A DNA stretch of 64,000 nt from CAVSUZ01 sp963791885 (GTDB lineage Bacteria > Pseudomonadota > Alphaproteobacteria > Acetobacterales > Acetobacteraceae). Each line of letters begins with the position of its first letter. Within the stretch, counting starts at the first letter, position 1. The translations under genes were made by a program, and so were the position numbers. The stretch spans positions 372,001-436,000 of the forward strand of contig CAWBUL010000008.1 in NCBI GenBank assembly GCA_963791885.1, written 5' to 3'. Below, piece by piece: positions 8,056 through 16,370 of the stretch. Under the pieces are notes generated by a model. That model made no database searches, was not told where the DNA came from, and saw nothing but the letters and a program-made list of their open reading frames with translations.

Positions 8056-8772
8056 TCATCCATGCCGCAGGATCCGCCGTACGAAGCTTTGTGCCCGCTC
8101 GGTCCGCGGCGCGTCGAATATCTGCGCGGGACAACCCTGTTCCACCAGCGCGCCATCCGCCAGAAGGGCCACGTTGCTGGCGACCCGGCGGATGAAAGCC
8201 ATCTCATGCGAGACGATCAGCATGGTGATGCCGTCCGCCGCTAGGCCCTGGATCACGTCCAACACCTCGCCCACCAGTTCGGGATCCAGCGCCGACGTCA
8301 CTTCGTCCAGCAGCAGGATTTCCGGCTCCAATGCAAGCGCCCGCGCGATCGCAACACGCTGTTGCTGACCGCCGGATAATTCGTCCGGATAGGCGCGCAG
8401 TTTGTCCGAGAGGCCGACCCGCGCGAGCAGAGCTTCGGCCTTCGGCTCTACCTCCTGCCGCTTGCGGCCGCGTATCTTGATCGGCGCAACCGTGACGTTC
8501 TGCAGCACATTCATATTCTGGAACAGGTTGTACTGCTGGAAAACAATAGCGAGCCGCTCCCGCACGAGGGACACATCGCGTGGCGAGCCATAGTTGATCG
8601 GAAGCCCGTCCAGGCGGATCTCGCCGCGGTCCGGCCGCAGCAGACCCACAAGCACCCGCAAGAGCGTGCTCTTGCCCGAGCCCGACGGGCCGATCAGCCC
8701 AAGTACCCCGCCGCGCGAAACCTCGAGTGTGATCCCCCGCAGGACCGGCCGCCCGGCGTAGGACGCGTGCAA
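8056..8772 (-). CDS. Polar amino acid ABC importer ATPase, start unclear
   Basis: GlnQ/HisP-type ATPase. Walker A GPSGSGKST lies near residue 29, with Q-loop FQQYNLF, signature LSGGQQQR and Walker B ILLLDEVTSALD. The first usable codon in frame is TTG 8772, but homology-like sequence (YLAIADLHASY) continues upstream with no start codon, while the upstream permease gene reads too far. Removing one C at 8792/8793 would give a TTG start at 8797 and a normal permease stop. Last gene of the minus-strand operon that begins at 16154. Confidence 0.8.
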   Translation of the reverse strand: MHASYAGRPVLRGITLEVSRGGVLGLIGPSGSGKSTLLRVLVGLLRPDRGEIRLDGLPINYGSPRDVSLVRERLAIVFQQYNLFQNMNVLQNVTVAPIKIRGRKRQEVEPKAEALLARVGLSDKLRAYPDELSGGQQQRVAIARALALEPEILLLDEVTSALDPELVGEVLDVIQGLAADGITMLIVSHEMAFIRRVASNVALLADGALVEQGCPAQIFDAPRTERAQSFVRRILRHG

Positions 8773-9464
8773 GTCAGCGATGGCGAGGTACGGACAAGCC
8801 GATGCTCCAGCACCTGTCCCAGTCTGCTCAGTGGCAGGGAAAGTGCAAAATACAGGATCAGAATGGCGCCGAATGCCAGCACCGGCGAGAAGCCGCGATT
8901 TTCCAGTGCCTTGCCGGCGAAAGTCAGCTCGACGACGCCAATTTGCGATGCCAGCGCGCTATCCTTCACGAACAACACAAAAAACGCGAACGCAGGGGGC
9001 AAAGCCACGCGCCAGGCCTGCGGGACCACAACGAAGCGCAACGTTTGCCATAGGGAGAAATTGGCGACCGCTGCGCTGTCCCACTGGTTCCGATGAACGG
9101 AAAGCAAGCCGGCGCGGATAATCTCCGCGATGAATGCTGTCGCAATAAGGCAGACGCTGGCGGCGGCGATCAGAAATAACGGTACATCGAGACCAGCGAG
9201 CTGCGTGGCGTAAAACACCAGCAGCAAGGTCACCAAAAATGGGATACGGCGGAACAGCTCCGTGAAGATGATAGCAAGTATCCGCAGCGGCATCAGTGCA
9301 CGACCGTGCGTGACGCGCACGACTGCGATGCCGCCGCCAAGCAACAGCCCCACCAGGCAACCCAGCCCCGTCAGCGTCAGGGTTGTCGCCGCCGCCTGCA
9401 GCAGAAAAATCATGTTGGGCCAACTCAGGAATCGCGGAAGCTGCCGGATCGCGTCGATGAACAT
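8694..9464 (-). CDS. Polar amino acid ABC importer permease (1)
   Basis: 256 residues from ATG 9464 (ATGA overlap with the second permease). HisM/GlnP-type integral membrane subunit with a membrane core and the ABC-interaction loop near FIAEIIRAGLLSV. Family proteins usually end soon after a segment like LSRLGQVLEHRL. Here about 35 further residues overlap the ATPase gene, which suggests a frameshift; the corrected stop would be TGA at 8774-8776. Confidence 0.82.
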   Translation of the reverse strand: MFIDAIRQLPRFLSWPNMIFLLQAAATTLTLTGLGCLVGLLLGGGIAVVRVTHGRALMPLRILAIIFTELFRRIPFLVTLLLVFYATQLAGLDVPLFLIAAASVCLIATAFIAEIIRAGLLSVHRNQWDSAAVANFSLWQTLRFVVVPQAWRVALPPAFAFFVLFVKDSALASQIGVVELTFAGKALENRGFSPVLAFGAILILYFALSLPLSRLGQVLEHRLVRTSPSLTCTRPTPGGRSCGGSHSRFRAAGYLG

Positions 9465-10138
9465 CAGATCACGCGAAGCCGCACGCGAAACATCAGCCGT
9501 CCGGCAACTGCCAGCGCCAGCGTCGCGAGAAAGGTAACGATGATGTAAAGCCCGGCCGTAATGCTGAAGATCTCCACCGAGCGGAAGGTCTCGGCGTTGG
9601 CGTTCATCGCCCGTCCGGTCAGTTCCTCCACGCCGAAAACCGCAGCCATGGAAGACCCGAGAACCATCAGAATGTAGTGGTTGGATAGTGGTGCAAATAA
9701 TGTCCGGATCACGTGCGGCAGCACGACATAGCGGACGCTCTGCCATCGCCGCATGCCAAGCACTTCCGCGGCATCCAGCTCGCCCGGCGGAACGGAGCCG
9801 AACCCGGCGCGCTGAATCTCCGTCAGATAGGCACCGGCATTCAACGTCATGCCCAGCAGCACGGCGCTAAACGGGCTGAGGACGATTCCGGCGCCGGGCA
9901 GCACGAAGAACAGAAAGAAGATCTGCACGAGCTGTGGTGTATTGGTGAAGAACACCACATAGGCTCGGGATAGCCGGCGTGAAAAGCCGCCGCCGTAGGA
10001 GATGGCAAAGGCACCCAGCAGCCCCAGGACCATCCCGCCGCAGAACGCCAGCGCCGCCAGAACAAGGCTGACGCCCGCGCCTGCGATCAGGTCGGGGATG
10101 AAGCGCGTGACCTGCCCGAAATGCAGCGTATAGGCCAC
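9464..10138 (-). CDS. Polar amino acid ABC importer permease (2)
   Basis: 224 residues from GTG 10138. HisQ/GlnP-type inner-membrane permease with several hydrophobic segments and the coupling-loop sequence GAYLTEIQRAGFGSVPPGELDAA that is standard for this family. It would form the translocation pore with permease 1. The solute-binding protein gene lies 17 bases upstream. Confidence 0.85.
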   Translation of the reverse strand: MAYTLHFGQVTRFIPDLIAGAGVSLVLAALAFCGGMVLGLLGAFAISYGGGFSRRLSRAYVVFFTNTPQLVQIFFLFFVLPGAGIVLSPFSAVLLGMTLNAGAYLTEIQRAGFGSVPPGELDAAEVLGMRRWQSVRYVVLPHVIRTLFAPLSNHYILMVLGSSMAAVFGVEELTGRAMNANAETFRSVEIFSITAGLYIIVTFLATLALAVAGRLMFRVRLRVI

Positions 10139-10155
10139 GCGCCCTTCCTACCCGA

Positions 10156-10962
10156 TCAGAAATATGGCTGCGCCGGGATCGGCGCTGCCATATCGAAGCC
10201 GAACCACTTCCGATAGGTGTCTGCAACGAAGCCGCCGCTTTCAAGCGAAAACAGCGCCACATTCAACCAGCGCCGGAGACTTACATCGGCCTTCGCAACG
10301 CCGATGCAGTCCCAGTCCACCTCATCGGCATGGTCGGCCAGCGGCTGCCACTGCGCGTCGATCGTGCGCGCGATCACGCCGAGCGATGCGAGGTCGTCTA
10401 CCACGGCCGTCGCTCGGCCATCGGCCACGGCGCGCAGGACGTCCGGGTGGTTATCGAGCAGCAGCACCTTGGCCTTCGGCAGATGCGCGGCAATCCAGGG
10501 GATGGGCGTGGTTCCGCGAATCTCGGCAAGCGTTACGTCCGGACTGTTGAGATCGGCAAGTTTTGTATAGGGCTTGCCCTTCAGCGTCAGCGCGCCGAGC
10601 GTCTCGGTCATCACCGGCACGGTGAAATCGATCAGCTTGGCGCGGTCCGGCGTGCGCGTCATGCCGCCCAGCACCATGTCGATCCGCCCGGCCGTGAGGA
10701 AAGGCACGCGGCTCGCGCTATCCACGGTGACGAACTGCACTTTTACGCCCAGCATCTGCGCCAGCTGATTGGACAGATCGATATCGAAGCCGACCAGCTC
10801 GTTCTTGTCGTTCATCATCGCCGCCGGCGCGAAGCTCGGGTTCACGCCAACCCGGATCGTGCCGGCCGAAATGATGTCGTCCAGCGAGCGCGCCCAGCTT
10901 CTGGGCGTCAGGCCAAGCGCCAGCACGGCGGCAAGGCAAAGTATGGCGAGGCGTCGTTGCAT
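10156..10962 (-). CDS. Amino acid-binding periplasmic protein (SBP_bac_3)
   Basis: 268 residues. ATG 10962 is preceded by a GGGGGA ribosome site. A cleavable signal peptide (RRLAILCLAAVLALGL...WARS) is followed by the family-3 solute-binding fold: DIISAGTIRVGVNPSFAP, LVGFDIDL, and a GRIDMVLGGMTRTPDRA segment. It binds an amino acid or related compound for the adjacent permeases. Operon context (imino/opine dehydrogenase and DapA-family lyase) suggests an imino acid, opine or derivative as ligand. Confidence 0.87.
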   Translation of the reverse strand: MQRRLAILCLAAVLALGLTPRSWARSLDDIISAGTIRVGVNPSFAPAAMMNDKNELVGFDIDLSNQLAQMLGVKVQFVTVDSASRVPFLTAGRIDMVLGGMTRTPDRAKLIDFTVPVMTETLGALTLKGKPYTKLADLNSPDVTLAEIRGTTPIPWIAAHLPKAKVLLLDNHPDVLRAVADGRATAVVDDLASLGVIARTIDAQWQPLADHADEVDWDCIGVAKADVSLRRWLNVALFSLESGGFVADTYRKWFGFDMAAPIPAQPYF

Positions 10963-10997
10963 GTTCGTCCCCCTGTTTGTTCAGTCATCCCTGTTCG

Positions 10998-11930
10998 CTA
11001 CAGTCCCGCGTGCGACAGCGCAGCGGCAAGAGCGGCGGCCTCGTCCGCGGTCACCGGACCAACCGGCGGGCGGACCACCGGATCGGCGATTCGCCCCAGT
11101 TCCGCGAGACACCATTTGAGTCGCGCGGTCGTGCGGCCGCTGGGCGGCGTGCCGTAGATCGCGTCGGCCAGCGGCTCCAGCCGATCATGCAGCGTGCGTG
11201 CCAGTGGCAGATCGTGCCGGCGCACCGCTTCATCCAGCGCCACGATCAGCTCCGGCACGATATCAGCCAAGGAAACGATGCTGCCGTCTGAACCATGGAC
11301 GTAGCATGCCAGCAGATGCTCATCGCCGCTCGCCATGACCGCGACATCGGGCCGCAGCGCCTTCACCTGCCGCCGCAGCGCGTCGTATCGATTGGCTTCC
11401 CAGCTACCCTCCTTGATGGCGACGACGGTCGGCAGGGCAAGCAGCTGCGCAAGCACCGGCGGCGTAAAGCCCATCTGGCCGGCATTGACACTGGCCTGGA
11501 ATAAGAACACCGGCATGTCGGGCACGGCTTCGGCGATGATCCGGTGATGGCGCACCGCGCAGTCTTCGGCATGCGCGAGGGCGAAACTGTTCGGGGCAAA
11601 GACCATGATTGCATCCGCGCCCGCCGCGCATGCGATCCGTGCTTCTTCGGCAGCGGCAAGGCTGTTTTCCTGATTGATGCCGGCAATCACGATCCGGCTC
11701 CGGCCAACCGTCGCGACGCTGACGTCTACGGCGCGGCGCTTTTCCGCCATATCGAGGACGAAATTCTCGCCCGCGTGGCCGTTGCACAGCACACCGACAA
11801 CGCCCGGCTGGATGACGCAGGCTTCGGTATGGCGCGCATAACTATCCCAGTCCGGTGCGGCATTCGCTCGCATCGGCAGCACGGTGCTCGGGTAAATGCC
11901 GAAAAATCGGTCGTTTCCGTCGGGAATCAT
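10998..11930 (-). CDS. DapA-family Schiff-base lyase/deaminase
   Basis: 310 residues, a (beta/alpha)8 barrel of the dihydrodipicolinate synthase/N-acetylneuraminate lyase superfamily. Schiff-base Lys173 sits in VVAIKEGSW. The tyrosine normally found about 28 residues earlier (Y-N-x-P) is Phe144 in VFLFQAS. Beside an HcnABC-type dehydrogenase the best-known parallel is the D-hydroxyproline pathway, where a DapA homologue deaminates pyrroline-4-hydroxy-2-carboxylate. That role is inference, and the missing Tyr argues for a changed reaction. ATG 11930 overlaps the upstream stop as ATGA. Confidence 0.8.
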   Translation of the reverse strand: MIPDGNDRFFGIYPSTVLPMRANAAPDWDSYARHTEACVIQPGVVGVLCNGHAGENFVLDMAEKRRAVDVSVATVGRSRIVIAGINQENSLAAAEEARIACAAGADAIMVFAPNSFALAHAEDCAVRHHRIIAEAVPDMPVFLFQASVNAGQMGFTPPVLAQLLALPTVVAIKEGSWEANRYDALRRQVKALRPDVAVMASGDEHLLACYVHGSDGSIVSLADIVPELIVALDEAVRRHDLPLARTLHDRLEPLADAIYGTPPSGRTTARLKWCLAELGRIADPVVRPPVGPVTADEAAALAAALSHAGL

Positions 11931-13036
11931 GCCGCCCTGGCCTCTGTCAGCAGGCGATCGACAGGAAACAATGGGAGATCGGGACGCTGCCCCAGGACCG
12001 CCTGCGCCAATAGTTTGCCCATGAAAGGACCCGATGTGTAGCCGGAATGGACGCTGCCGATGATCCAGGCGCCGGGCACGCCCGGCAGCGGGCCGAGCGC
12101 GGGCAATGCGTCATCGGTTTCCGCTTCCAGCCCCAGCCAGGCGCGCACGGCCCGGGCATGGCGAAGGGCGGGGATCGTGTGTGCGGCGAGGCGCAGATTG
12201 CCGATCAGGTTTTCCGGCCGGACAGCGACCGGACCGTCTTCGCGGTCTCCGATACCTTGCCAGCCTCCGCCGATCAGCACGGTGCCGTTCTCGAACTGCT
12301 TGAGCGACAGCAGGCCCGAAGCCACCCCGAGGACGCTGCGCATCACCGGCCGAAACCGCTCGGTGATGATGAGCTGGTTGATCAGGCTGCGAATGCGCAG
12401 CCGCAGACCGAACCATGCCGCCATCGGTTCCAGCCAGACGCCGCCGGCGAGCACGATCCGCGCGCTCTCAAGACGTCCCGCCGCCGTTGAAAGCACGAAG
12501 CCCGGATCGATTCCGTCAACGCTGCAATCCTCGAACAGCCTGACCCCTGCATTCAGCAATGCGGGCCGAAAGGCACGGCCGGTCAGATAGGCGGTGGCGA
12601 AACCGTCCACGGCGCAGTAGGCCGCCTTCAGAATGGCCGGGTTGAGTCCGGGTTCGATCGCGCAGGCCCGGGCCGGATCGACCAGTTCGATCGGTGCGCC
12701 GGCGTCCCGGCGTAACCGAGCCCGCTCCTCCAGTATCGTCACCTCATGGTCGGTGAAGGCAACGGAGAGACCGGGCCGCACCCGGCCGAGGACGTCGCCG
12801 CCATCGAGCCATTCGGCCGTTCGCATCCACATCTCGTGCGCGCGCAGCGCGTAGGGAATCAGCGCCGCGCGTGTCATCTGCATCGTTAGCGTGCCGGCAT
12901 TGACGCCGGATGCCTCGCGACAGATCGGTCCCCGGTCCAACAGCACAACGCGCATCCCGCCGCGCGCGAGGAACAGCGCCGTGCTGCATCCCATCACGCC
13001 GGCGCCGACAACAGCGCAGTCGTAGCGCTCGGTCAT
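11927..13036 (-). CDS. FAD-dependent amine/imino acid oxidoreductase (HcnC/OoxB type)
   Basis: 369 residues of the DAO family. The N-terminal FAD motif is DCAVVGAGVMGCSTALFLAR (residues 6-25), and the C-terminal segment SVHSGYTSGPFMG closes the flavin site. Together with the next two upstream genes it forms a three-subunit dehydrogenase like hydrogen cyanide synthase, opine dehydrogenase or D-hydroxyproline dehydrogenase; this subunit would hold the substrate site. ATGA overlaps on both sides imply tight co-translation. Confidence 0.85.
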   Translation of the reverse strand: MTERYDCAVVGAGVMGCSTALFLARGGMRVVLLDRGPICREASGVNAGTLTMQMTRAALIPYALRAHEMWMRTAEWLDGGDVLGRVRPGLSVAFTDHEVTILEERARLRRDAGAPIELVDPARACAIEPGLNPAILKAAYCAVDGFATAYLTGRAFRPALLNAGVRLFEDCSVDGIDPGFVLSTAAGRLESARIVLAGGVWLEPMAAWFGLRLRIRSLINQLIITERFRPVMRSVLGVASGLLSLKQFENGTVLIGGGWQGIGDREDGPVAVRPENLIGNLRLAAHTIPALRHARAVRAWLGLEAETDDALPALGPLPGVPGAWIIGSVHSGYTSGPFMGKLLAQAVLGQRPDLPLFPVDRLLTEARAA

Positions 13037-14541
13037 GGCGGCGCGGGTGCGGGGACAGGGATGTCGGCATAGTCAAAGTCGCCGAGAATGGCATTGAGCG
13101 GAACCGGACGCAGCGGAAGCCGGGCATTGAAGCGCCCCGCGGCGACGCGGCCACCGACATGCCGGGCGAGCAGTGCGGCAGCGGTCTCACCACACATCCG
13201 TCCTTGGCAGGGTCCCATGCCACAACGGGTGAACTGTTTGAGTTGGTTGGCCTCCCGCCCGCCCGAGGCGATTGCCGCCTCGATTTCCGCGCGGGTCACA
13301 TCCTCGCAGCGGCAGATGACGCAGTCCTCGGGAATTGCGTCGTAGAGCGTGGGATCGGGCGTCATCATGGCCGCCATGGCATTGCCGAAGCGGAGATAAG
13401 GCTGTCGCTGACGGCGCAATGACTCGATATCCCCCTGCGCGGATTGGGAAAGACCGAGATCACTCAGGGCAGCCAGTGCGGCGATGCGACCGGAAATCGG
13501 TGCGGCTGCTGCACCGGCAATGCCGGCTCCGTCGCCCGCGGCGTAGAGGAACGGGATGGTTGTGCGCTGCGCCGGATCCAGATCCGGCACCCAGCCCCCG
13601 CGAGAAGGAGCAAATGTGAAGGCGGCGCGGAACAGGCTGGCGGCTTCGATGGCTGGTACAAGCCCATGGCCGACGCACAGCGCGTCGCAGTCGATCCGGC
13701 GCTCCGGGCCTCCGTTAACCGGCCCCACCACCACTGAGCGGAGTTCCTCTTCGCCTTCGGCACGCAACAGCCGATACCCCGAGAGGATCGGCACTCTCGC
13801 GGCAAGAATTCGCGCAACCCATCCGCTGCCGCAGGCCAGCAGACCCGGCCGGCTGGCAAGCGCGGGCAGTGCACGCCACCAATGTCCTCGCGTTGAATAG
13901 TCGATCACCGCGGCGACCATGCCACGATGGGCGAGAATGCCGGCCGCCACGGCAGCGAGCAGCGGGCCCTGGCCGGCCACGACGACGCCGCGGCCCGGCA
14001 CCACGCCATCGGCTTTGAGCAGGATGGTGGCTGCCGCGAGGCCGATGACGCCCGGAAGAGTCCAGCCGGGGAACGGGACGACGCGCTCGGTCGTGCCGGG
14101 GCACAGTATGAGTGCGCGGGAACTGACCGACGTGCTGGCGCCGTCGGCAAGCAGGTCGAGGCGGAATGGCGACTGGGGCGAGCCCGGAGGGACCAGCGTG
14201 CCCCCGCCGAGGCCCCATATCCGTGCCGCGCCGCGCCACTCCGCCCCGCTGGCTCCCAGGGCCGAGCGCAGCCGGGATCCCTCACCCCGGTCTGGGACAC
14301 CGTCAGCCAGGGGTCGTCGGTAAACTTGCCCGCCCGGGATTGGATGCTCATCAACGATCAGGGTGCGCGCGCCATGCTCGGCAGCGAGTGCGGCCGCGGC
14401 CATGCCGGCCGGTCCGCCACCCAGTACGATGATGTCGTATTCAGGCGTCAGCGAAGCCGCTCCAGCACCATTCCGTCGGCGGTCGGAGTCAGACAGGCCT
14501 GAACGATGGCGCCATTCGCGGAAATCAAACACTCCTGGCAA
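13033..14541 (-). CDS. HcnB/OoxA-type FAD/NAD(P) oxidoreductase subunit with BFD-like cluster
   Basis: Up to 502 residues. FAD-binding motif VLGGGPAGMAAAALAAEHGA lies near the N-terminus and a second nucleotide-binding region follows. The C-terminus has a BFD-like [2Fe-2S] cysteine set: CRC, then CGMGPCQGRMC. The start is uncertain: TTG 14541 or GTG 14532 would overlap the preceding gene by 85-94 bases. CTG 14451, overlapping the upstream stop as CTGA, gives the natural-looking N-terminus (M)TPEYDIIVLGGG. It is the electron-transfer subunit of the three-part dehydrogenase. Confidence 0.85.
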   Translation of the reverse strand: MPGVFDFREWRHRSGLSDSDRRRNGAGAASLTPEYDIIVLGGGPAGMAAAALAAEHGARTLIVDEHPIPGGQVYRRPLADGVPDRGEGSRLRSALGASGAEWRGAARIWGLGGGTLVPPGSPQSPFRLDLLADGASTSVSSRALILCPGTTERVVPFPGWTLPGVIGLAAATILLKADGVVPGRGVVVAGQGPLLAAVAAGILAHRGMVAAVIDYSTRGHWWRALPALASRPGLLACGSGWVARILAARVPILSGYRLLRAEGEEELRSVVVGPVNGGPERRIDCDALCVGHGLVPAIEAASLFRAAFTFAPSRGGWVPDLDPAQRTTIPFLYAAGDGAGIAGAAAAPISGRIAALAALSDLGLSQSAQGDIESLRRQRQPYLRFGNAMAAMMTPDPTLYDAIPEDCVICRCEDVTRAEIEAAIASGGREANQLKQFTRCGMGPCQGRMCGETAAALLARHVGGRVAAGRFNARLPLRPVPLNAILGDFDYADIPVPAPAPP

Positions 14542-14717
14542 ATGCCCATCATGCAGAAGGCACCGCGCGGACCGGCCGCGCGGGGTGAATGCCGCAGTTG
14601 GCGGATTCCAGCGGCCATAAGCGCTGCCGCAAGCGAGGTGCCGGACGGAACTTGTACGTCGGAGCCGTCAAGCTTGATGCGGTACATGGTGCGGCCTTTG
14701 ACTGACACGTTCGCCAT
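14448..14717 (-). CDS. HcnA/OoxC-type [2Fe-2S] small subunit
   Basis: 89 residues from ATG 14717, 17 bases after the hydantoinase-like gene; an upstream TTG at 14744 would overlap that gene. The ferredoxin-like fold has the cysteine pattern C-x4-C-x2-C (CMMGICQEC) and a later cysteine in QACL. It is the small subunit that joins the HcnB- and HcnC-like subunits in opine, hydroxyproline and glycine (cyanide-forming) dehydrogenases. Confidence 0.82.
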   Translation of the reverse strand: MANVSVKGRTMYRIKLDGSDVQVPSGTSLAAALMAAGIRQLRHSPRAAGPRGAFCMMGICQECLISANGAIVQACLTPTADGMVLERLR

Positions 14718-14734
14718 CGGCTCTGCAGATGGTG

Positions 14735-16154
14735 CTACGCGCAAGGCGTCTGGCGAATCAGGTCGTAGGGCCCACGCGCAATGAACTCCCCGCTGCCAGG
14801 CTCGGCGGTAATTTTTCCGTCTCGCATGACGACGCGCCCGCGAGCGATGGTCATCACAGGCCAGCCAGTCACCTGTATGCCTTCATACGGCGTGTAGTCG
14901 ATTGCGTGCTGCAGCAAGGTATTGGTGATGGTGACCTGTTTGCTTGGATCGAACAGAACCAAATCGGCATCGGCGCCGGGCGCGATGGTTCCTTTACGCG
15001 GGTACATTCCGAATAGCCACGCCGCATTATAGGAGGTCAGGCGCACAAATTCATTCGGCGTGATACGCTGCTTCGAAACGCCCTCGGAGAATAGCAGCGG
15101 CAGACGTGTCGCGAGGCCAGGGATGCCATTGGGAATATCGCGGAAGGGCGCCTCGGTGCCGTGGCGCTGTTTCCCCTCGGTCCCTTCGAAGCTGTAACCG
15201 CAATGATCGGACGAGATGATATCGAGTGTGCCGAGCCGCAGTTCCTGCCACATCCCCTCCCTCTCGTCAGACCCGCGCGGGCTGGGGCTGCAGATGAATT
15301 TGGCGCCCTCAAAACCCGGGCGGTCCATGTCCCGCGCTTCCAGCAGAAGATATTGCGGGCAGGTCTCACCCCAGACTTTCAGGCCGCGAGCCTTGGCGCG
15401 CGCGATCTCCGCGGCGACTTCCGGACAGGAGACATGGAAGATCTGGATGGGTTGGCCGATCAGCTCAGCCAAGGCAATGGCGCGATAGGTTGCCTCCCGC
15501 TCCACCACCGCGGGGCGCGCGTGAGCGTGGTATTTCGGCGCGGTTTTGTCTTCCTGCAGGAGCTTCTCGATCTGGAAGTTGATAGCGTCGTAGTTTTCGC
15601 AGTGGACGGTCACCAGCGCGCCATGCCGACTTTGCCGCGGCAAGGACGCGAAGGAATTGCCGGTCATCGAGGTGTAGCGGGTCATAGGTCAGGAAGACTT
15701 TGAGGCTTCGAATGCCCGATTCGATGATGGGCGGCAGCTCGTTCTGAATGACATGATCGGTCGGGTCGGTGATGATCTGGTGGAAGCTGTAATCCATCAT
15801 GGATTGGGCGGCACGCCGCCGATATGCCTCCAACGTCGGTGTGATCGATTGGCCCTTGAATTGCGACGCAAAGGTAATAACCGACGTGGTGCCGCCGGCG
15901 AAGGCGGAGGCGGATGCCGTGACGAAGGTTTCTTCGTGCACGGTTCCGTCGGGCTCCAACTGCTCGATATGGCAATGCGAATCGACGCCGCCCGGCATGA
16001 CCCAAAGGCCGCTCGCGTCGATGGTTCGCGGGCTGGGTTCGAGACTCTCGGCTACGGTGCTGATCCTGCCATTGCGGATGCCGATATCGGCCCGCACAGT
16101 GTCGGCGGCTGTGATGACCAAGCCACCTCTGATTATCAGGTCGAAGTCACTCAT
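14735..16154 (-). pseudogene. D-hydantoinase/dihydropyrimidinase-like cyclic amidohydrolase, frameshifted
   Basis: Two overlapping frames together encode a full-length (about 472-residue) cyclic amidohydrolase. The first, 16154 down to about 15630, holds the HCHIE metal motif and SLKVFLTY (the lysine that is carboxylated in the family). The second, to 14735, holds VTVHCEN, IFHVSC and SSDHCGYS, so every expected metal ligand is present. The frames join near 15629: dropping one T from GCAAAGTCGGCATGGC restores AKRHGALVTVH, the expected sequence. ATG 16154 is the start. Either a true one-base insertion or a sequencing error. The family hydrolyses cyclic amides such as hydantoins or dihydropyrimidines. 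First gene of the minus-strand operon. Confidence 0.85.
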
Positions 16155-16370
16155 CCGGCCCCCTGGTGAGTCTTATTGCTTCCATGGGGCCTCATGACTT
16201 AGGCGTACGTCAATGCGTAACCCGCCAGGAGGACGTCATTCCCTCCCGGACGGTGAATGGTTACGGTTATTGGCCCACCCGCTCCCTTGCACCCCTCAGA
16301 CCAATGCGGCATGCTTTCCCGCAGTTGAAAAAATGAGCATCCGCCCGAACGGATGCGGGGAGGCTACGAA
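16155..16370. promoter_or_regulatory. Divergent promoter region of the catabolic cluster
   Basis: This 216-base gap separates two divergent operons, so it must carry both promoters. An interrupted dyad TGAC-N10-GTCA (about 16195-16214) is a possible regulator site, but no regulator gene is adjacent and the match is short. The ribosome site GGGGAGG (16357-16363) serves the plus-strand gene at 16371. Confidence 0.45.
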
